This document shows positions 25,779-34,995 of a stretch of 64,000 nucleotides of DNA, one piece after another (position 1 is the stretch's first letter; the number at the start of each line of letters is the position of its first letter). The position numbers and the translations under genes are program-made. Below the pieces are notes generated by a model. It was given only the letters and a program-made list of their open reading frames with translations, searched no databases and had not been told where the DNA came from. Source of the stretch: an uncultured Alphaproteobacteria bacterium (lineage in GTDB: Bacteria; Pseudomonadota; Alphaproteobacteria; Rhodobacterales; Rhodobacteraceae); NCBI GenBank assembly GCA_929200255.1, contig CAKMYZ010000014.1, positions 46,950-110,949 on the forward strand. Direction: 5' to 3'.

Positions 25779-26552
25779 ATGTCGCTTGCAGGGAAAACCG
25801 CCGTTATCACCGGATCAAACTCTGGCATTGGTCTGGGTGTTGCCCGCGAATTGGCCAAGGCAGGGGCCAACGTGGTGCTCAACTCATTCACCGACAGTGC
25901 AGAAGATCATGCATTGGCTGCCGAAATCGCCAAGGCGACCGGGGTCGAAGCGAAATACGTGCAAGCCGACATGTCTAAGGCTGATGATTGTCGCCGGTTG
26001 ATCGTCGCCGCGGGCGGTTGCGACATTCTGGTGAACAATGCGGGTATTCAGCACGTCGCCCCGGTCCAGGACTTCCCAACGGCCAAATGGGACGCAATCA
26101 TCGCAATCAACCTTAATTCCGCGTTTCACACCATCGCCGCTGCAGTCACGGGGATGCGCGAACGTGGCTACGGGCGGATTGTGAACATCGCGTCAGCCCA
26201 TGGCCTGACCGCATCACCCTACAAATCTGCCTATGTGGCCGCCAAGCACGGCATTGTTGGCCTGACAAAGACCATTGGCCTGGAAACCGCGCAGGAGCCG
26301 ATCACCTGCAACGCGATCTGCCCCGGCTACGTGCTAACCCCGCTGGTCGAGGCGCAAATCCCCGACACGATGAGGGAATACAACATGTCCCGTGAGGACG
26401 TGATCAAGAAGGTCATGCTGGAACGCCAGCCATCCAAGGAGTTTGCGACGGTTGAACAACTGGGCGGTACGGTTGCCTTCCTCGCCTCTGACGCAGCGAC
26501 ACAGATCACTGGCACGACGATTTCGGTTGATGGCGGCTGGACAGCCCTTTGA
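25779..26552 (+). CDS. bdhA: D-3-hydroxybutyrate dehydrogenase (SDR)
   Basis: The 257-residue short-chain dehydrogenase interconverts 3-hydroxybutyrate and acetoacetate with NAD. TGSNSGIGLG (11-20) is the cofactor loop and NNAG lies at 86-89. The catalytic set is Ser139, Tyr152 and Lys156 (SPYKSAYVAAKHG). The closing block is EFATVEQLGGTVAFLASDAATQITGT with SVDGGWTAL, the characteristic 3-hydroxybutyrate-dehydrogenase ending. ATG 25779 has GGGAG upstream. The patatin gene starts inside its stop codon, so the pair is coupled and probably serves polyhydroxybutyrate use. Confidence 0.9.
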   Translation: MSLAGKTAVITGSNSGIGLGVARELAKAGANVVLNSFTDSAEDHALAAEIAKATGVEAKYVQADMSKADDCRRLIVAAGGCDILVNNAGIQHVAPVQDFPTAKWDAIIAINLNSAFHTIAAAVTGMRERGYGRIVNIASAHGLTASPYKSAYVAAKHGIVGLTKTIGLETAQEPITCNAICPGYVLTPLVEAQIPDTMREYNMSREDVIKKVMLERQPSKEFATVEQLGGTVAFLASDAATQITGTTISVDGGWTAL

Positions 26553-27580
26553 AGCGGATCAACCTCGCATTGCAGGGCGGGGGTGCGCATGGCGCCTTTA
26601 CATGGGGTGTTCTGTGTCGCGTGTTGCGCGATGAAGATATTGAAATTGCCGCAATTTCCGGCACATCAGCCGGGGCGCTCAACGCCGCAGCGCTGAAATC
26701 TGGCTGGGTGGCAAACGGGCGTGAAGGCGCGCGCGAAAATCTTGACTGGCTGTGGTCGCAAATCGGTGCAATCACCGACCCGCTATTTACACCGTGGATG
26801 TCTGCCGCAATGCCAACAGCACAGCTTTGGGCCAAGGCGATGGAGTATTCCCCCGCCTTCGCCGCATTCGACATGACGACACGCCTGATGTCGCCTTACG
26901 TTTATGGGCCCGCGCTTCGCAACCCTTTGACACATATTGTCAAAAGGTTTCACTACGACGCCGTCTGTGCCAGCTCTGGACCAGAGCTACATATCTGCGC
27001 CACAAACGTCAGGTCGGGTAAGATCCGCGTGTTCAGCGGTGACGAGATTATGCCAGAGGTCATTATGGCCTCGGCCTGTCTGCCCAGCCTGTTTCAGGCT
27101 GTCGAATTTGAAGACCCCAAGACGGGCAAGATGGAAGCGTTCTGGGACGGTGGCTATACTGGGAACCCAGCACTTTTCCCTTTATTTGCCAACGCGCTAC
27201 CGGACGATATTCTTGTTGTGAATATCAATCCGCTTCACCGAGACACACTGCCAACCGACAGCCAATCCATCCAGAACCGCATCAACGAGATCAGTTTTAA
27301 CAGTTCGTTGTTCCGCGAATTGCGCGCCATTGATTTTGTAAAGCGCCTACTGAAAGACGGGTCGATCAAACCAGGCACGATGAAGAACGTCTTGGTCCAC
27401 ATGATTGCCGATGATGATTTGATGAATGACCTCAACGTGGCCACAAAAACTATTCCATCCCCGCTGATCCTCTCGCGGCTGAAAGAGGCAGGCGAAGCTG
27501 CGGCGGATAAGTTTCTCAAAGACCACAAAAAGGACATCGGCAAGCGCAGTACGGTCAAACTGACCGAGATGTTCAGCTAA
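26549..27580 (+). CDS. Patatin-like phospholipase / acyl hydrolase
   Basis: The 343-residue protein carries the patatin signature: oxyanion hole GGGAHG (10-15), nucleophile GTSAG (Ser40) and the dyad aspartate in FWDGGYTGN (Asp200). Family members cleave acyl esters of phospholipids; related proteins lie beside 3-hydroxybutyrate dehydrogenase and have been proposed to act on PHB or its oligomers. It starts with TTG at 26549-26551, overlapping the bdhA stop (TTGA); no upstream in-frame start is available and LALQGGGAHG must lie at the N-terminus. No signal peptide, so probably cytoplasmic. The 3' end overlaps lysE by 8 bp on the other strand. Confidence 0.88.
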   Translation: MKRINLALQGGGAHGAFTWGVLCRVLRDEDIEIAAISGTSAGALNAAALKSGWVANGREGARENLDWLWSQIGAITDPLFTPWMSAAMPTAQLWAKAMEYSPAFAAFDMTTRLMSPYVYGPALRNPLTHIVKRFHYDAVCASSGPELHICATNVRSGKIRVFSGDEIMPEVIMASACLPSLFQAVEFEDPKTGKMEAFWDGGYTGNPALFPLFANALPDDILVVNINPLHRDTLPTDSQSIQNRINEISFNSSLFRELRAIDFVKRLLKDGSIKPGTMKNVLVHMIADDDLMNDLNVATKTIPSPLILSRLKEAGEAAADKFLKDHKKDIGKRSTVKLTEMFS

Positions 27581-28175
27581 GCAGCTTTGCCGCCAGCGCC
27601 CACATCACAACGCCAATCAGCACGTCCAAAATACGCCATGCGCGGGCGGACTGCATGATGGGGGCAAGTAGACGCGCACCATAGCCAAGGCTGAAGAAGA
27701 ACACAAAGGACGACGCCACAGCGCCAACCCCAAAGGCTGTTTTCTCGGCGGTATCAGTAAATTGGGTCGAAACCGCACCAGCCAGACCAAGCGTATCCAG
27801 ATAAACATGTGGGTTGAGCCAGGTGAAGGCCGCCCCCGTCGCCAGTGTCGCCCATAGCCCCGCGGACTGCCCGGCCAGTGGCATCGCGTAATTGCCCTGC
27901 CACGCCGCCCAAAGCCGCATCGCCCCATAGACAAGCAGAAACGCCGCACCACCCCAGGCCATGATCTGTGGCAGCAGGGGGTAAAGTTCAACAATGATCC
28001 CGAACCCCAGCACACCTGCGGTGATCAGCAGTGCGTCGGATACCGCACAAAGTAAACACAGCCAGAACACATGCGCCTTGAGTAACCCCTGGCGCAGCAC
28101 AAACGCGTTCTGCGCACCGATAGCGAGGATCAGCGCAAACGCTGTTGCAAAGCCGGTCAGTCCTGCGGTGATCAT
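27573..28175 (-). CDS. LysE/ArgO family amino-acid exporter
   Basis: The 200-residue protein has about six membrane segments and the LysE opening GFATAFALILAIGAQNAFVLRQG, with WLNPHVYLDTLGLAG in the middle, where LysE-type members carry the conserved NPH/Y block. The ArgO/LysE branch exports arginine and lysine under excess. The substrate is not certain. A three-base gap separates it from the DUF502 gene upstream, so they may be co-transcribed; otherwise the context is mixed. Converges with the patatin gene. Confidence 0.87.
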   Translation of the reverse strand: MITAGLTGFATAFALILAIGAQNAFVLRQGLLKAHVFWLCLLCAVSDALLITAGVLGFGIIVELYPLLPQIMAWGGAAFLLVYGAMRLWAAWQGNYAMPLAGQSAGLWATLATGAAFTWLNPHVYLDTLGLAGAVSTQFTDTAEKTAFGVGAVASSFVFFFSLGYGARLLAPIMQSARAWRILDVLIGVVMWALAAKLLS

Positions 28176-28178
28176 CGA

Positions 28179-28907
28179 TTATTCGTCAATCGCAGGTGTG
28201 TCTTTGATCTCAACACCATTGGGATAGACGAGGCCCGCAGAGATCACCAACTTGGCCGCATCCTCGACCGTCATATCCAGCACTTTGACGTCACGCTGCG
28301 GCAGGAAAAGCAAAAAACCCGATGTGGGGTTCGGCGTCGTGGGCAGGAACACCGTGACGATGGGCTCTCCATCGTTCAGTTTCGCGTCAATCTCGCCCTT
28401 GGCATTGGTCGAGATAAAGGCGATCGCCCAGATGCCCCGCCGCGGGTATTCTACCAGACAGGCCTTATCAAACGAGGTGTCGCGCTGTGAAAAGACAGTT
28501 TCTGAGATTTGTTTCACCGCATTGTAGATTGATCGCACCACAGGTGTACGGTCTACCAGACGTTCGCCCATCCCCAGAAAAGACCGCCCGATCAGGCCCT
28601 TACCGACCCATCCCACCAGCATGGTGAAGATCAGGAAGATCACGACACCAACGCCGCGGACATTCACGTTGATTTCATCTCCGGGCTCGCGCCCCATGAT
28701 CAGGTTCAGCAGCTCGGTCGGTTGATAAGCGGTTGGCACGAAAGGCCAGACCCAGCTGTCAACCCAGCCCACAACGGTCCAGATCAGCCAGACGGTCATG
28801 CCGATCGGGGCAACGATGATCAAGCCGGCAAGAAAGTTACCCCGCATGCGCGAAATAATACCCGGCTTACTGCGCCGTTTGCCGTCTGGTGGGTTGGGAT
28901 CAAGCAT
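28179..28907 (-). CDS. DUF502-family membrane protein
   Basis: The 242-residue protein has two N-terminal membrane segments (about 24-48 and 85-107), then a soluble domain with LVDRTPVVRSIYNAVKQISETVF and PTTPNPTSGFLLFLP. This is the standard DUF502 layout; the family is widespread and uncharacterised. The start at ATG 28905-28907 gives the usual basic tail before the first helix. It lies between psuG and lysE on the same strand, with 66 bp to psuG, so it may be read with either or alone. Confidence 0.85.
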   Translation of the reverse strand: MLDPNPPDGKRRSKPGIISRMRGNFLAGLIIVAPIGMTVWLIWTVVGWVDSWVWPFVPTAYQPTELLNLIMGREPGDEINVNVRGVGVVIFLIFTMLVGWVGKGLIGRSFLGMGERLVDRTPVVRSIYNAVKQISETVFSQRDTSFDKACLVEYPRRGIWAIAFISTNAKGEIDAKLNDGEPIVTVFLPTTPNPTSGFLLFLPQRDVKVLDMTVEDAAKLVISAGLVYPNGVEIKDTPAIDE

Positions 28908-28973
28908 CGCGAATTTCCAAGTCTTTCTTCAACGCACACTTAGGCACTGATGGGGCACACAACAAGCGTAAGC

Positions 28974-29894
28974 TCAGGTTGTGGCGCGCAGTTTCCCCAT
29001 TGCGATCGAAATTTCTGCCGCAAGTCGGGCGTTGTTGCGCACAAGGGCGATGTTGGCCGTCAAGGACCGCCCTTGGGTCAGTTCGAAAATGCGCCCCAAC
29101 AAGAATGGCGTCACCGCCTTGGCACTGACGGATTGCGCCTCTGCCTCGGCCAAGGCCTGATCAATGATGGGCTGCAGCTGCTCTGCGGGGATTTCGTCAT
29201 CCTTGGGAATCGGGTTGGTAATCAACTGCCCGCCTGCAAGCCCCATGGACGTGCGCATCAGTTGCGCCTTGGCAACCTGTGCAGCGCTATCCATCCGCAA
29301 AGGTGCCACCATGCCAGAGGCCGCAGACCAAAACGCAGGCAACATATCCTGACCATAGGCAATCACCGGGACGCCGAGCGTCTCCAGCACCTCATAGGTC
29401 TTTGACAGATCGAGGATCGCCTTGGCACCGGCGGCCACCACTGTCACTGGCGTTTGCGCCAGTTCGTGCAGGTCCGCAGAAATATCAAAGCTGTCCTCGG
29501 CCCCGCGATGCACGCCACCGATGCCACCCGTGGCAAAGACGTGAATGCCCGCCAGATGCGCGGCAATCATCGTCGCTGCGACGGTTGTAGCGCCGGTGCC
29601 ACCAGTCGCAATACAGGCCGCCATATCGGCCCGCGACAGCTTGGCCACATCCTGAGCCTGTCCCAGCGCATCCAGTTCAGCAGATTCAAGCCCCACATGA
29701 AGCACCCCATCGAGCACCGCAATTGTGGCGGGCACCGCACCGGCAGCACGTACGTCCGCCTCAACCAATCGGGCGGTTTCCACGTTTTGTGGGAAGGGCA
29801 TGCCGTGGGTAATGATCGTGCTTTCAAGCGCAACGAGGGCTGCGCCTGCATTGCGTGCTTCGGCCACTTCGGCACTATAGCGGATCGGGATCAT
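28974..29894 (-). CDS. psuG: Pseudouridine-5'-phosphate glycosidase
   Basis: The 306-residue enzyme splits the C-C glycosidic bond of pseudouridine 5'-phosphate to uracil and ribose 5-phosphate. The family signature ALESTIITHGMPFPQN lies at about 23-37, and GLAGGQLITNPIPKDDEIP and FELTQGRSLTANIALV form the C-terminal conserved blocks. Its ATG overlaps the stop of the upstream kinase gene by 4 bp, giving the standard psuK-psuG degradation pair: kinase first, glycosidase second. This pathway recycles pseudouridine from RNA turnover. No pseudouridine transporter is adjacent. Confidence 0.94.
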   Translation of the reverse strand: MIPIRYSAEVAEARNAGAALVALESTIITHGMPFPQNVETARLVEADVRAAGAVPATIAVLDGVLHVGLESAELDALGQAQDVAKLSRADMAACIATGGTGATTVAATMIAAHLAGIHVFATGGIGGVHRGAEDSFDISADLHELAQTPVTVVAAGAKAILDLSKTYEVLETLGVPVIAYGQDMLPAFWSAASGMVAPLRMDSAAQVAKAQLMRTSMGLAGGQLITNPIPKDDEIPAEQLQPIIDQALAEAEAQSVSAKAVTPFLLGRIFELTQGRSLTANIALVRNNARLAAEISIAMGKLRATT

Positions 29895-30784
29895 AAGGGT
29901 GTTTCTCCGGAAACATATGTGGCGGCGGCATTCAATGCGCGGGTCAGGGCGGTCGCGCGATCCATGCCTTGCCCCTCTGATGCGATATGCGCCGCCATAA
30001 AGGTGTCACCCGCGCCGGTCACACGGGTGACCATGACGGACGGTGGGGTTTGTGTGATGACATCACCCTTTGTGCCTTCGGACGCGGATTTGCCACCGTC
30101 GGTTACCAGAACCCGGTGCGCGCCGCGGGCGATCAAGGCCTCGGCGGCGGTCGCGGCTTCGGTGAAAACTGTCTGGCACAACAGCCCCGCTTCTTCGAGG
30201 TTCACATAAAGCGTCGCCGATGGGTGCCCCAGCAAGGCCAGCAGCCGCTCTGCTTTACCCGGAGAGGCGGGGGCGACGCGCAGATCTGCGGCAGCAAAGA
30301 GGGGCGAGGACGCGATATGTTGCAGCAGTTCCTCGGTCAGGTTGCCGTCCAATGCAATCGGCCCGGCAAAGGGGGCATCGGCGCTCCCAAGCGCGCCGTT
30401 GGACAATGGGCGCAGCACTTTGTCACCTGCTGCCTCAAGCGAATGCGCGTCAGCGATGGCCGCGATCAGCCCGTTGGCCCCTTCAACCGCCATATAGACG
30501 TCCGTGGGCAGGTCGTCAGAGCGGTAAATATGGTCACAGATCATGCCCATGCGCCGGGCCTCTGCGATCAGTTCTTCGCCTTCGGCATCGCGCCCGATGG
30601 TGGTGAGCAGGGCAGGGTGCATGTCAAAACGGCGCAGGGTCATGGCGATATTCATCGCCACGCCGCCGGGCAGACGGGTGATCCGCCCAGGCACATCAGA
30701 GCCCACGCGCATATGGCTGGCGGCGCGGCCAATCACGTCCCACAGGACCGATCCAATGCACAAGATATCCGGTGTATGTGTCAT
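29891..30784 (-). CDS. psuK: PfkB-family carbohydrate kinase, probably pseudouridine kinase
   Basis: The 297-residue protein is a ribokinase-fold kinase. The N-terminal DVIGRAASHMR...GRITRLPGGVAMNIAMTLRRF block is the PfkB substrate lid region, and VTRVTGAGDTFMAAHIA near residue 260 holds the catalytic Asp and anion hole. Overlap with psuG makes pseudouridine the likely substrate: it would form pseudouridine 5'-phosphate for the next enzyme. Sequence alone would allow other nucleosides or sugars. The start at 30784 has a normal N-terminus (TPDILCIGSVLWDVIG). Confidence 0.88.
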   Translation of the reverse strand: MTHTPDILCIGSVLWDVIGRAASHMRVGSDVPGRITRLPGGVAMNIAMTLRRFDMHPALLTTIGRDAEGEELIAEARRMGMICDHIYRSDDLPTDVYMAVEGANGLIAAIADAHSLEAAGDKVLRPLSNGALGSADAPFAGPIALDGNLTEELLQHIASSPLFAAADLRVAPASPGKAERLLALLGHPSATLYVNLEEAGLLCQTVFTEAATAAEALIARGAHRVLVTDGGKSASEGTKGDVITQTPPSVMVTRVTGAGDTFMAAHIASEGQGMDRATALTRALNAAATYVSGETPL

Positions 30785-30825
30785 CCGGGCCTTCTGGCGC
30801 AGGGATCAGACAAGGGCAAGGCCTG

Positions 30826-31629
30826 TTACTCTGCAGGGACGGCGAAAGTCAGATTGGCCCAAAGCGTTTCCCAGACGGCGTTGGATGTCGCTGCCAGCTC
30901 GATATTGGGGGCGCGCAGGACGACCGCGTCGACCATATAACGATAGCCCGGTTGCACCGGAAAGGTCGCAATTCCGTCCGCGTTCGTGCGGTAAAGGCCA
31001 ATGCTAACCCGGCCGTCTGGACCCTTTTGAAAGACCTCGACCTGCACATCGACCCGCAATTCATTGCGGTAATGCACTTGCACTTGCATCCCCTCTGACA
31101 GATCGTCGGTGTAAGGGTTCTTAAGTGCGACAATCTCGGTTTCAAGTCCAACGCGCTGGTCGTTGCCAATGTTGTCCCCAACACCAATCAGGGTCTTTGC
31201 GTATCTCGAATAGATCTCACGAAACCCATCAAGCGAGATGCCGCGTTCCAGATGCCGGCTACGGATATCCCCGAAATCTTTGTGATCGACGAACTTCTGA
31301 AAATCTTCCCACGCTTCATAGGTGACCGTCGCATTGAGTGACTCGTAGGCCGCGATATGCAGACCCTCGCCAAGCGGCTCTTGCTGCAGCGCAGGGATGT
31401 CGCCCGGGCGGCCGTTTACGCGCTGCGCCTCATCCCCCTGAAACATGACAAAATTGACAAAGCGGTTGGGCAGATATGCTAATTCCTCGCCTGCGAATTC
31501 CTGCCCATTGACAATATGCGCTTCAAGACTACCGTCCGCTTCGATCTGATACTCCAGCGGTTCAATCCAGAATTCATGGGCCGCCAACGGGGTTGCGAGA
31601 ATACTGAAAATGAGGGTGAGAAGACGCAT
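30826..31629 (-). CDS. DUF4198 periplasmic protein
   Basis: The 267-residue protein has a signal peptide (MRLLTLIFSILATPLAA), then AHEFWIEPLEYQIE, the typical start of DUF4198, a family sometimes described as nickel-uptake-associated; a beta-rich domain with PVQPGYRYMVDAVVL closes it. The mature protein begins with His, as in many periplasmic metal-binding proteins. ATG 31627-31629 has an AAGGAAG Shine-Dalgarno. The divergent HupE gene begins on the other strand with an ATG overlapping this one. The function is not established. A TTGACA on this strand lies at plus 31677-31682, inside the HupE signal-peptide region. Confidence 0.8.
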   Translation of the reverse strand: MRLLTLIFSILATPLAAHEFWIEPLEYQIEADGSLEAHIVNGQEFAGEELAYLPNRFVNFVMFQGDEAQRVNGRPGDIPALQQEPLGEGLHIAAYESLNATVTYEAWEDFQKFVDHKDFGDIRSRHLERGISLDGFREIYSRYAKTLIGVGDNIGNDQRVGLETEIVALKNPYTDDLSEGMQVQVHYRNELRVDVQVEVFQKGPDGRVSIGLYRTNADGIATFPVQPGYRYMVDAVVLRAPNIELAATSNAVWETLWANLTFAVPAE

Positions 31630-33004
31630 GAAAACTTCCTTTTTGACTGCCGCAAAAGTGGTCTTTCTTCGAGTATTGTCAAGCGCAGTGCTTGTTTTGT
31701 TCACAACTCTGTCAACCGCGCAGGCGCATGAGGTTTTGCCGGCGATCGGCGATTTGCGCGCTGATGATGGTATCGTCACGGTTGAGGTTCGCGCCAATCT
31801 GGAAAGCTTTGTTGCAAAGATAAACTTGGCAGAAGTGGCCGATACGAATGACAGCGCAGAGGCCGCCACCTATGATGAGCTGCGTGCGCTGCCGCCAGCA
31901 GAGCTCCAACAACAGTTCGAAGCGTTTTGGCCGCAGATGGTGCAAGGCATCACCCTGACAGCGGACGGACAGGCGTTGCGCCCTGAACTCGTACAGGTTG
32001 ACGTGGGCCCTATTGGCGATGTCGAGGCGGTACGCCCATCAACCATCACATTCAATGCGCAACTGCCCGAGGGCGCCGAGGCACTTCAAGTCGGCTGGGC
32101 GCCTGAATTCGGCGTGCTTGTCTTGCGGCAAATGGATGTGCCGGAACCCTATGACGGTTATCTCGAAGCAGGTGCGCTGTCAGATGAATTTGCCTTGGCT
32201 GGTGGCAATCAGGCGACCGGTTGGGAAACCTTTGTTGACTATATTCCCGTGGGCTTTGATCACATTGTACCCAAGGGTCTTGATCATATCCTTTTTGTTT
32301 TGGGTCTGTTCTTTCTTGCCGCCCGTTTCCGGCCACTGCTTTTGCAGGTCTCCCTCTTTACCGTGGCGCATACAATCACGCTGGCGTTGGCCGCGCTTGG
32401 CCATACCAAGTTCTTGGATGATTTCTTTCTTGGCACCTTCGGGATCGAATTCATCGCCGTCGTTGAACCGTTAATTGCATTGTCCATCGTCTATGTGGCC
32501 ATCGAAAACATCTTCATGAAAGGAATCAGCCCGTGGCGACCGTTCGTGATCTTTGTCTTTGGCCTTCTGCATGGTCTCGGATTTGCATCGGTCCTAGCAG
32601 AATTCGGACTGCCAGAGGCCACATTCTTGCCTGCCCTGATCGGCTTTAACGTCGGTGTTGAAGTGGGCCAGCTTTTCGTGATTGCGGTGATGTTCCTGTG
32701 CGTCTGGCAGGCCTTGCGGATTGATCGCGGCGCAAATGAAGCCGGGCGGGGGTTTGCCATTTATGGCGCGCTGCTTGCTGTTGCGCTGGCGCTCATCGCG
32801 CTGAACCCGGCAGGGCTCTCCGCGGTGCTGGAAAACCCGGTCTGGCTCTTTGCGGGACCATTGGCTGCGGTCTTTGTGCTTTGCATGGCATCAATCGGGT
32901 TGCGCGATCAACAAGAGGCATATCGCCGTCTTGTGGCGGTCCCATGTTCGCTCGCCATCGCCCTTGTGGGGGCCTATTGGTTCATTGAGCGTACAATTCT
33001 CTGA
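31628..33004 (+). CDS. HupE/UreJ-type membrane protein
   Basis: The 458-residue protein has a signal sequence (about 1-33), a soluble N-terminal region (about 34-190), then a HupE/UreJ_2-type membrane part. That part has YIPVGFDHIVPKGLDHILFVLGLFF with its conserved histidines, then HTITLALAALG, LSIVYVAIENIF and GLLHGLGFASVLAEFG. HupE and UreJ relatives are linked to nickel or other metal uptake; this long form is uncharacterised. ATG 31628 forms a CATG with the divergent start. GTG 31661 or TTG 31676 are possible alternatives that would leave promoter room. The neighbouring DUF4198 gene suggests a joint metal-related role. Confidence 0.78.
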   Translation: MKTSFLTAAKVVFLRVLSSAVLVLFTTLSTAQAHEVLPAIGDLRADDGIVTVEVRANLESFVAKINLAEVADTNDSAEAATYDELRALPPAELQQQFEAFWPQMVQGITLTADGQALRPELVQVDVGPIGDVEAVRPSTITFNAQLPEGAEALQVGWAPEFGVLVLRQMDVPEPYDGYLEAGALSDEFALAGGNQATGWETFVDYIPVGFDHIVPKGLDHILFVLGLFFLAARFRPLLLQVSLFTVAHTITLALAALGHTKFLDDFFLGTFGIEFIAVVEPLIALSIVYVAIENIFMKGISPWRPFVIFVFGLLHGLGFASVLAEFGLPEATFLPALIGFNVGVEVGQLFVIAVMFLCVWQALRIDRGANEAGRGFAIYGALLAVALALIALNPAGLSAVLENPVWLFAGPLAAVFVLCMASIGLRDQQEAYRRLVAVPCSLAIALVGAYWFIERTIL

Positions 33005-33033
33005 AAATACTGCCCCGGGACCGATCCTGAGGC

Positions 33034-33062
33034 TTGCACCAGTTGTGAACGCCCGCTATAGG
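33034..33062 (+). promoter_or_regulatory. Probable rpsB-tsf promoter
   Basis: TTGCAC (33034-33039) and TATAGG (33057-33062) are 17 bp apart, 30 bp after the HupE stop. Transcription from here would give an rpsB leader of about 110 nt. That leader contains a small CCCG-CAGG-CGGG hairpin near 33077-33088, whose role is unknown. Confidence 0.55.
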
Positions 33063-33179
33063 GCGCTCACTTAATCCCGCAGGCGGGGGCGGGTGTGTTG
33101 GGGAGAAATCCCAAGACATCCACCGGTTGGCGCAACGCTGATCCCCCGCTGAGGTTTGAAACCGGAAAAGGAAAACGAC

Positions 33180-33974
33180 ATGGCTCTTCCAGAGTTCACC
33201 ATGCGTCAGCTGCTTGAAGCAGGCGTACACTTTGGCCACCAGACAGCGCGCTGGAACCCAAAGATGGATCAATACATCTACGGATCACGCAACGGCATCC
33301 ACATCATGGACCTCACACAGACGGTCCCACTGCTGGACCAGGCGCTGCAGGTTGTCCGTGACACTGTTGCAAAAGGCGGCCGGGTGCTGTTCGTCGGCAC
33401 CAAGCGTCAGGCGGCCAAGCCGATCATGGACGCGGCAGAAAAATCTGCACAGTTCTACATGAACCACCGCTGGTTGGGTGGCACGCTGACAAACTGGCAG
33501 ACCGTATCGCAATCCATCAACCGCCTGAAGGCAATTGACGAAGCCTCCGCCAACGGCTTTGCTGGCCTGACCAAGAAAGAGCGTCTTGGCATGGAACGTG
33601 AGCAGGGCAAATTGCAGGCGTCTTTGGGCGGTATCCGCGAAATGGGTGGCGTTCCTGATCTGTTGTTCGTGATCGACTGCAACAAAGAAGACCTGGCCAT
33701 CGCAGAAGCCAACAAACTGGGCATTCCGGTTGTGGCAATTGTTGACACCAACTGCTCACCCGCAGGCGTTGACTATGTGATCCCAGGCAATGACGATGCC
33801 GCACGCGCCATCGCACTTTACACCGATCTGGCCGCACGCGCAGCGCTTGACGGCATGACAGCACAGATGGGTGCCGCAGGCATCGACATGGGCGAGATGG
33901 AAGAGCTGGTTGAAGAAGCTGTTGCTGAGGAAGCACCTGCTGAAGCAGCGACAGCCGAAGCCACCGCTGAATAA
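33180..33974 (+). CDS. rpsB: 30S ribosomal protein S2
   Basis: The 264-residue protein is ribosomal S2, needed to bring S1 to the small subunit. [27 protein letters not shown] (3-29), [17 protein letters not shown] and [25 protein letters not shown] are family signatures. A C-terminal acidic, Ala/Glu-rich tail (about 235-264) is usual in alphaproteobacteria. ATG 33180 has an AAGGAAA Shine-Dalgarno; a frame starting eight codons earlier reads into the leader. It is followed by tsf, the conserved gene order. No frr or pyrH follows in this genome's arrangement. Confidence 0.97.
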   Translation: MALPEFTMRQLLEAGVHFGHQTARWNPKMDQYIYGSRNGIHIMDLTQTVPLLDQALQVVRDTVAKGGRVLFVGTKRQAAKPIMDAAEKSAQFYMNHRWLGGTLTNWQTVSQSINRLKAIDEASANGFAGLTKKERLGMEREQGKLQASLGGIREMGGVPDLLFVIDCNKEDLAIAEANKLGIPVVAIVDTNCSPAGVDYVIPGNDDAARAIALYTDLAARAALDGMTAQMGAAGIDMGEMEELVEEAVAEEAPAEAATAEATAE

Positions 33975-33993
33975 GCGCCAATAAATCAGTCGG

Positions 33994-34017
33994 GCAGGGG
34001 CCTTTGGCCCCGCCTGC
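33994..34017 (+). promoter_or_regulatory. Hairpin between rpsB and tsf
   Basis: GGGGCC (33997-34002) pairs with GGCCCC (34006-34011) over a TTT loop, with partial extension on both sides. No T run follows, so it is more likely an mRNA processing or attenuation hairpin than a full terminator. It would let rpsB and tsf be expressed at different levels. Confidence 0.5.
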
Positions 34018-34047
34018 AATGCATTATACCTCTTAAGGAGAAGTAAC

Positions 34048-34920
34048 ATGGCAATCACCGCTGCAATGGTGAAAGAGCTGCGCGACACCACAGGCGCAGG
34101 CATGATGGACGCCAAGAAGGCGCTGACAGAAAACGATGGCGACATGGACGCCGCTGTTGACTGGCTGCGCACCAAAGGCCTTGCAAAGGCGGCAAAGAAA
34201 TCCGGTCGTACGGCTGCTGAGGGCCTAGTTGCCGTTGCAGTGTCCGACGGGAAAGGCGTTGCGGTTGAAGTGAACTCCGAAACCGACTTCGTTGCAAAGA
34301 ACGCCGATTTCCAGAAAATGGTCGCCCGCATCGCAGAAGTCGCCTTGGGGACATCCGACATTGACGGCCTGAAAGCGGCCGATATGGACGGCAAAACCGT
34401 TGAGCAGACGGTCACAGATGCGGTTGCCGTAATTGGTGAGAATATGTCGGTGCGTCGTATGACAGCACTCGAAGGTGGGTCCGTCGTAAACTACGTACAC
34501 AACGCAGCCGCCCCCGGCATGGGTAACATCGGTGTTCTGGTTGCAATGACTGGCGACAACGAAGCGTTCGGCCGTCAGGTGGCAATGCACATTGCAGCGG
34601 CCAACCCTGCGTCTTTGTCCGAAGCTGATCTTGATCCGTCCGTGGTCGAGAAGGAAAAGCAGGTTCAGATGGACATCGCCCGCGAAAGTGGCAAGCCAGA
34701 AGCCGTGATTGAAAAGATGATCGTCGGCCGCATGAAGAAATACATGGCGGAGGTCACATTGCTGAACCAACAGTTCGTGGTGAACCCTGATCTGACGGTT
34801 GCAAAGGCGGCTGAAGAGGCTGGTGTCGAAATCACCGGCTACACCCGTCTGGAAGTTGGCGAAGGCATCGAAAAAGTTGAAGAAGATTTCGCCGCCGAAG
34901 TGGCCAAGCTGAACGGCTAA
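34048..34920 (+). CDS. tsf: Elongation factor Ts
   Basis: The 290-residue protein is the guanine-nucleotide exchange factor for EF-Tu. The N-terminal UBA-like part has [21 protein letters not shown], and the core begins near [15 protein letters not shown], the EF-Tu-contact signature. The C-terminal end has [16 protein letters not shown] 34048 has an AAGGAG upstream. It shares the promoter at 33034 with rpsB and is followed by a strong terminator. Length is normal. Confidence 0.97.
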   Translation: MAITAAMVKELRDTTGAGMMDAKKALTENDGDMDAAVDWLRTKGLAKAAKKSGRTAAEGLVAVAVSDGKGVAVEVNSETDFVAKNADFQKMVARIAEVALGTSDIDGLKAADMDGKTVEQTVTDAVAVIGENMSVRRMTALEGGSVVNYVHNAAAPGMGNIGVLVAMTGDNEAFGRQVAMHIAAANPASLSEADLDPSVVEKEKQVQMDIARESGKPEAVIEKMIVGRMKKYMAEVTLLNQQFVVNPDLTVAKAAEEAGVEITGYTRLEVGEGIEKVEEDFAAEVAKLNG

Positions 34921-34948
34921 GCCGCACCAGTAGACCCTGAAAATGTAA

Positions 34949-34995
34949 AAACGGCCCGCATACAATACACACGCGCGGGCCGTTTCCCTTTTCTG
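34949..34995 (+). terminator. Rho-independent terminator of rpsB-tsf
   Basis: AAACGGCCCGC (34949-34959) pairs perfectly with GCGGGCCGTTT (34975-34985) over a 15-nt loop and is followed by a T-rich tail, TTTCCCTTTTCT. It lies 28 bp after the tsf stop and matches the expected end of this operon. Confidence 0.85.
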
